Under the pieces are notes generated by a model. That model had not been told where the DNA came from and did no database searches. It was given only the letters and a program-made list of their open reading frames with translations. From CATOSP01 sp965204715 (GTDB taxonomy: Bacteria; Chloroflexota; Dehalococcoidia; Lucifugimonadales; UBA3495): a stretch of 64,000 nt of DNA. Of the stretch, positions 60,178-64,000 are shown in pieces (position 1 is the first letter of the stretch; every line of letters starts with the position of its first letter). The stretch covers positions 3,658,001 to 3,722,000 of the forward strand of contig OZ242009.1 of the NCBI GenBank assembly GCA_965204715.1. The letters are read 5' to 3'. A program made the position numbers and the translations under genes.

Positions 60178-61755
60178 CTAGCCTGCCGCAACCCAGTCTA
60201 CGACCCGCTCCCCGATCATGAGCGCAGTAGGATGGAGACCGCCCGACCGGGGGATTCGCGGTGCAACAGAGGCATCCGCTACCCACAACCCCTGGACTCC
60301 CTTGACGCGGCAGTATTGGTCGACTACCGCCATCGGGTCTCCATCAGGCCCCATCCTGCACGTCCCGGACACATGCCTGGCAGTGCCCACCGTCTGGCGT
60401 ATCCACGTGTCCAGGGCGTTGTCATCAGCCAGGATTTCGTCCGTCGGCTGAATCCGGTAATCGTATACGTCCTTGAACTCATCGGATTCCAGGAGGCTGA
60501 TCCCGAACCGAATGCCTTCCCTTACCCTTCGCATGTCATCGGGATGCTGGAGGTAACGATAGTTGAAGGTTGGCTGCACGTTGGGGTCAGCAGACGCCAA
60601 TCTGACGTACCCGGATCCTTTAGGCAATCCGAGGGTACACGATATGCGCGCCGCACGTTCAGGGGGAATGTCGTTGGTCAAGTACTTCGTCCTTACGCCG
60701 GGTACGCGCTCCGCCCGCTCGTCGACAACCGTGCTGGTTCTCAGCACCATGTCGTTAGTCTCGTCGGACCCTTGAGAGGTGTAGTGAAGGCCATAATGCG
60801 GTGCGTCAACATCGTGGCCGGTTAGATCAACCCCATCCCTGACCTTGAAAGTGGCTTGCGCGCTCAGGTGATTCCATAGCCCCTGGCCGACTCCCGGCAG
60901 TTCCTGGACTACGGGTATTCCGAATTGCTCAAGTTGGTCCCTGGGGCCGATACCCGACAGCATAAGCAATTGCGGAGACCTGATCGCGCCGGAACTCAGC
61001 ACAACACGGTCCGCTTCAAGGGTGAAGACTTCGCCTCCGCTCTCGGCTTGCACACCGACGGCTCTCATACCATCGAACAACACCTTCTGGACGAACACAC
61101 CGCCTCTCACTGTCAGGTTCAGCCGGTGACGCATCGGATTGAGATGGGTTATTGCGGCGCTCATCCGCACGCCGTCCAGGTTGTTGGTGGGGGATATGCT
61201 GAGGCCGGACGGGTTTGGGCCGTTGGCGTCTCCCGAGAATCCGTATCCCAGCCGTGTGCAGGCGGCAGTGAAGGCCTTCTGGAGGTCACTCATATCTCCC
61301 GACTGCCGCCGCCGTACCGGCATTGGCCCATCGGACCCATGGAAGTCATCCTGGATATCGACATCGTGCTCCATCCTTCTGTAGTAAGGAAGCACCTTGT
61401 CATAGGACCATTCATCGTTCCCCAGGGACGCCCAGGAGTCGAAGTCCTCCGGGAATCCCCTCTGCATCGCCTGCCCATTGATGGATGAACCGCCGCCGAT
61501 CACCTTGCCCTGGGCTACGTGAATCTCCCCTTGCTCCTCGGTGATTGTGCCTCGCAAGGCCCAGTTGTGTTCCGAGTCCGGGGATTCCGCGAACCTGGTG
61601 CCTCCATACTTCACTTCGTCAGGAAGGGTGGAGTAATCGGGATAGTCATTCCCGGCCTCCAGCAATAGAACAGAGGTATTCGGGTCCTCGGCCAGCCTGC
61701 TGGCCAGGACCGACCCCGCCGCCCCTCCGCCAACGACAATGACATCGTACTTCAT
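60178..61755 (-). CDS. GMC oxidoreductase (choline dehydrogenase-like)
   Basis: The 525-residue flavoenzyme has the FAD motif VVGGGAAGSVLASRLAEDPNTSVLLLEAG at the N-terminus, GKVIGGGSSINGQAMQRG near residue 84, GAIRSPQLLMLSGIGP near 257 and the catalytic-base region ARHVSGTCRMG near 467. It oxidises an alcohol to an aldehyde or acid and reduces FAD. It is 108 nt upstream of the NHL gene and could be in the same operon. Substrate is not assigned. Confidence 0.93.
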   Translation of the reverse strand: MKYDVIVVGGGAAGSVLASRLAEDPNTSVLLLEAGNDYPDYSTLPDEVKYGGTRFAESPDSEHNWALRGTITEEQGEIHVAQGKVIGGGSSINGQAMQRGFPEDFDSWASLGNDEWSYDKVLPYYRRMEHDVDIQDDFHGSDGPMPVRRRQSGDMSDLQKAFTAACTRLGYGFSGDANGPNPSGLSISPTNNLDGVRMSAAITHLNPMRHRLNLTVRGGVFVQKVLFDGMRAVGVQAESGGEVFTLEADRVVLSSGAIRSPQLLMLSGIGPRDQLEQFGIPVVQELPGVGQGLWNHLSAQATFKVRDGVDLTGHDVDAPHYGLHYTSQGSDETNDMVLRTSTVVDERAERVPGVRTKYLTNDIPPERAARISCTLGLPKGSGYVRLASADPNVQPTFNYRYLQHPDDMRRVREGIRFGISLLESDEFKDVYDYRIQPTDEILADDNALDTWIRQTVGTARHVSGTCRMGPDGDPMAVVDQYCRVKGVQGLWVADASVAPRIPRSGGLHPTALMIGERVVDWVAAG

Positions 61756-61876
61756 GCGCCCTCCTTAACTTCCCTTTCCAGGTTGGAGTTGATTGCTGCG
61801 AAGCGCATTATACCCGACAAACACTCCACAGCACGAAATGTATCATCAAAGAAGCTGCGTAGATTTCCCGTCTCCA

Positions 61877-61919
61877 CAACAGAAGCGGGCCCCTGCATGA
61901 GAGAGGCCCGCTTCTGTTG
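61877..61919. repeat. Long perfect inverted repeat between two GMC genes
   Basis: CAACAGAAGCGGGCC pairs with GGCCCGCTTCTGTTG over 15 bp around a 13-nt loop. Neither strand has a good U-tract after it, so it is not a classic terminator. It may protect the 3' end of the upstream mRNA or stop transcription by structure. Confidence 0.7.
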
Positions 61920-61970
61920 CGAAACTAATGCGGGGCACATAAGCCCGCGCGTTAAAAATTCCCGCCAGCC

Positions 61971-63563
61971 TCAGCCAATGCTATCCCGGCCCTCGCCCTT
62001 GAGGTAGTCCGCGGTACGCAGCGCAAGCGCCTGTATCGTAGTCGTCGGGTTGATGCTCGCGCCGGTGACGAAGGTGCTCCCGTCTATGACGAACAGGTTG
62101 GGAACGTCATGGCTCCGGCCCCAGCGGTCCACAACCGACGTCGCCGGGTCGTCTCCCATGCGGGCAGTGCCCAGCAGGTGCCAGCCGGCGTTGCGCCGCT
62201 GGTGTGCGGTGAATATCTCCCTGGCTCCGGCGGTCTCCATCACCCGGCTGGCCATCTCAACGCCGTGGGCCAGCATCTTATCGGTGTTCTCGCTGATGGT
62301 GTACTGCACCTTTGGCGCAGGTATGCCGTGACTGTCCGTAAGCTCCGGGTCCAGGGTGACCTGGTTGTGTTCCTCCGGCAGATCCTCGGTCATAATCGTG
62401 ATTCCCACGGTATGACCAAACCGCTCCTCGAAGGTCTTGTGATGCTCCTCTCCCCAGGGCACCCGGTTGCCCAGCAGTCCGCCGAGCGCCGAGGACAAAG
62501 GCGTAGTCGCCGCCCCGCCAATCTGGAGACCGTAGCCCCGGACAAATCCCCGGCTTAAGTCGGTCTCGTAGAATTCGTGGCTCAACATGGTGCTTCCGCG
62601 CGCGCCCTGCTCTGCTCCCAGCCAATCGTCGAACACCCCCATCACCATGCCGCATGGGTGGTGCATCAGGTTCTTCCCCACCAGCCCCGAACTGTTGGCC
62701 AGCCCGTCGGGGAACAGGTTTGACTTGGAGTTCAACAGCAGCCGCGCCGTCCCTATCCCGTTGGCCGCCAACACCACCACCTTCGCCCGCTGCTCCCGCA
62801 GGTTCCCCTTGCTGTCGTAGTACAATGCTCCCGCCGCCCGCCCCGACTTGTCCACCATGATCTCCCGCACCCGGGCATGGGTCTTCAGCTTCGCCCCCTG
62901 CTGCAATGCCTTCGGCCAGTACACTATGTCCACGCTGGCCAGGGACCGCAGCACCTCCCCGGTGTCCGGGGGCCGTCCGTCGTGGGCCACCGAGTTCAGC
63001 GCCGTGTCCGACGACCACCAGTGCCAGCCCAGCTTGTCAAAAGCCCCGGCCAGCGCCCTCCCGCCGGGCCGGATGGACAGCGGCGGGCAGGGACGTTCCG
63101 GCTTGGGCGGGTACGCCGGGTCTCCCGCATACCCCGATACCCCCATCATCCGGTCGTTCAGGTCGTAGTAAGGTTCCAGTTCGTGGTAGGTCATTGGCCA
63201 GTCGTCGCAAACGCCGTCCAGGGACTTGAGCCGGAAGTCCGAGGGATGGAACCGGGGGAAGTGGGAACCCCAGTGGATGGTGCTGCCTCCCACCGCGTTG
63301 TACATCAACGGGGCGATGGGAGTCTCCCGGCTGTTTACCGGGTAGTCCTCGGGCAGGCCGCGGACGTTGGGATCGGAGTGGAAGTCCATCTGTCCGTGCA
63401 GGGGCGCTGCGGGGTCTCCCACGGGCAGGTATCCCCTGGGCACCCAGCCGCCCTGCTCCAGGCAGACGACTTTGATCCCCGCCTGGGTCAGGCTCCATGT
63501 GAACCCCGCGCCCGATGCGCCGGCCCCGATTACCAGTACGTCGGCTACTTCGCTGCTAGGCAT
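61971..63563 (-). CDS. GMC oxidoreductase
   Basis: The 530-residue flavoenzyme has VLVIGAGASGAGFTWSLTQAGIKVVCLEQGGW at the N-terminus (FAD binding), MYNAVGGSTIHWGSHFPRFHPSDF near residue 89, AARLLL-type FAD contacts and the catalytic His in NAGWHLLGTARMG near 463. It belongs to the gluconate/fructose dehydrogenase-like branch of GMC enzymes. Its N-terminal DNA is nearly identical to the deleted copy at 54269-54916. GGAGAG lies 4-5 nt before ATG 63563. Confidence 0.93.
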   Translation of the reverse strand: MPSSEVADVLVIGAGASGAGFTWSLTQAGIKVVCLEQGGWVPRGYLPVGDPAAPLHGQMDFHSDPNVRGLPEDYPVNSRETPIAPLMYNAVGGSTIHWGSHFPRFHPSDFRLKSLDGVCDDWPMTYHELEPYYDLNDRMMGVSGYAGDPAYPPKPERPCPPLSIRPGGRALAGAFDKLGWHWWSSDTALNSVAHDGRPPDTGEVLRSLASVDIVYWPKALQQGAKLKTHARVREIMVDKSGRAAGALYYDSKGNLREQRAKVVVLAANGIGTARLLLNSKSNLFPDGLANSSGLVGKNLMHHPCGMVMGVFDDWLGAEQGARGSTMLSHEFYETDLSRGFVRGYGLQIGGAATTPLSSALGGLLGNRVPWGEEHHKTFEERFGHTVGITIMTEDLPEEHNQVTLDPELTDSHGIPAPKVQYTISENTDKMLAHGVEMASRVMETAGAREIFTAHQRRNAGWHLLGTARMGDDPATSVVDRWGRSHDVPNLFVIDGSTFVTGASINPTTTIQALALRTADYLKGEGRDSIG

Positions 63564-63699
63564 GGTCTCTCCTGTACGGGACGGTTTCTTCAGACGGCTT
63601 CTTCAGCAGGCGCTCTGCAAGCGAGCAACAACCATCTTCTTGTTACGCCATCTTCTTGTTACTCCGAGGAAAAGAAAGCGACCGCTGTCCAGACCTTCT

Positions 63700-64000
63700 C
63701 TAGCGGGCCCGCTCAAATACGGCCGCCACTCCCTGGCCTCCGCCGACACACATGGTTTCCAGGCCCCACTGCACATCGCGCCGCTCCATCTCATGGAGCA
63801 GGGTCGTCAGTATGCGAGCGCCGGTGGCTGCGATGGGATGACCCAGGGATATGCCGGACCCGTTCACATTCAGCTTATCGTGATTGGGCAGTTTCCACTC
63901 TCGCAGCACCGCCAGCACCTGTGCGGCAAACGCCTCGTTCAACTCGATCAGGTCCATGTCCTCCAGGTTCATGCCCAGCTTGCCCATGACCTTGGACACT
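63700..64000 (-). CDS. Thiolase (acetyl-CoA acetyltransferase), C-terminal part
   Basis: The reading frame runs to the window edge, so only the last 100 or so residues are visible and the start is outside. LIELNEAFAAQVLAVLREW, NVNGSGISLGHPIAATGARILTTLLHEM (with the active-site His) and MCVGGGQGVAAVFERA (with the active-site Cys) are thiolase signatures. Thiolases cleave 3-oxoacyl-CoA or condense two acetyl-CoA. It precedes the GMC gene on the same strand. Confidence 0.93.
   Translation of the reverse strand, partial: VSKVMGKLGMNLEDMDLIELNEAFAAQVLAVLREWKLPNHDKLNVNGSGISLGHPIAATGARILTTLLHEMERRDVQWGLETMCVGGGQGVAAVFERAR

Overview
The window is about 60% GC, densely coded on both strands, and uses many TTG and GTG starts. 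The gene mix is crotonases, acyl-CoA ligase, CoA-transferases, flavin-dependent luciferase-like monooxygenases, GMC oxidoreductases, SDRs, a proline/threonine-linker lipoprotein and DUF951. This suggests a heterotrophic member of Chloroflexota, probably Dehalococcoidia/SAR202-like. That placement is inferred from gene content; no rRNA or tRNA gene was seen.

Layout. 0-6.6 kb: a lipoprotein, a glutaredoxin-DinB gene with an in-frame UGA, and minus-strand acyl-CoA catabolism genes (ketopantoate reductase-like, AMP-ligase, two crotonases, PHP protein). 6.6-8.7 kb: groES-groEL. 8.7-11.6 kb: a CoA-transferase cluster arranged A, B-A fusion, B. 11.7-13.9 kb: TPP riboswitch and thiG-thiE-thiS. 14-25.9 kb: hydroxyacid dehydrogenase, luciferase-like monooxygenase, L-2-hydroxyglutarate oxidase, a maoC-plsX-fabG lipid block, and a large VWA protein. 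25.9-34.3 kb: PyrR attenuator and pyrR-pyrB-pyrC-carA-(unknown)-carB. 34.4-37.1 kb: a restriction-modification pair broken by an IS5-family insertion and a frameshift. 37-46 kb: ornithine cyclodeaminase-like, ferredoxin, LysR, pyrF, sfsA, an endonuclease III relative, hydrolase, a Cas4-like/exonuclease fusion and an SDR. 46-57 kb: RND exporter, monooxygenase, pentapeptide-TIR protein, gamma-glutamyltransferase, a deleted GMC copy, TlpA-like lipoprotein and Trm112-like protein. 57-64 kb: a minus-strand operon encoding a UGSC selenoprotein, two GMC oxidoreductases and the edge of a thiolase.

The most interesting signal is selenium. Two unrelated genes read through a single in-frame UGA placed at a redox-active position. 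One is a glutaredoxin UxxC motif fused to a DinB-like domain (1044-1796, +). The other is a UGSC-family protein (57385-57927, -). In each case a small hairpin starts about 15 nt after the UGA, with its loop about 18-21 nt downstream, where a bacterial SECIS element should lie. In each case the downstream part has no ribosome-binding site of its own. Together they argue that the organism decodes UGA as selenocysteine. The glutaredoxin-DinB selenoprotein may be undescribed.

Other notable structure includes two places where divergent promoters share one -35 box (TTGACAA), a dispersed 50-60 bp repeat that supplies the C-terminus of PyrC, promoters positioned for leaderless mRNAs, and a palindrome between the -35 and -10 boxes of the methyltransferase promoter.
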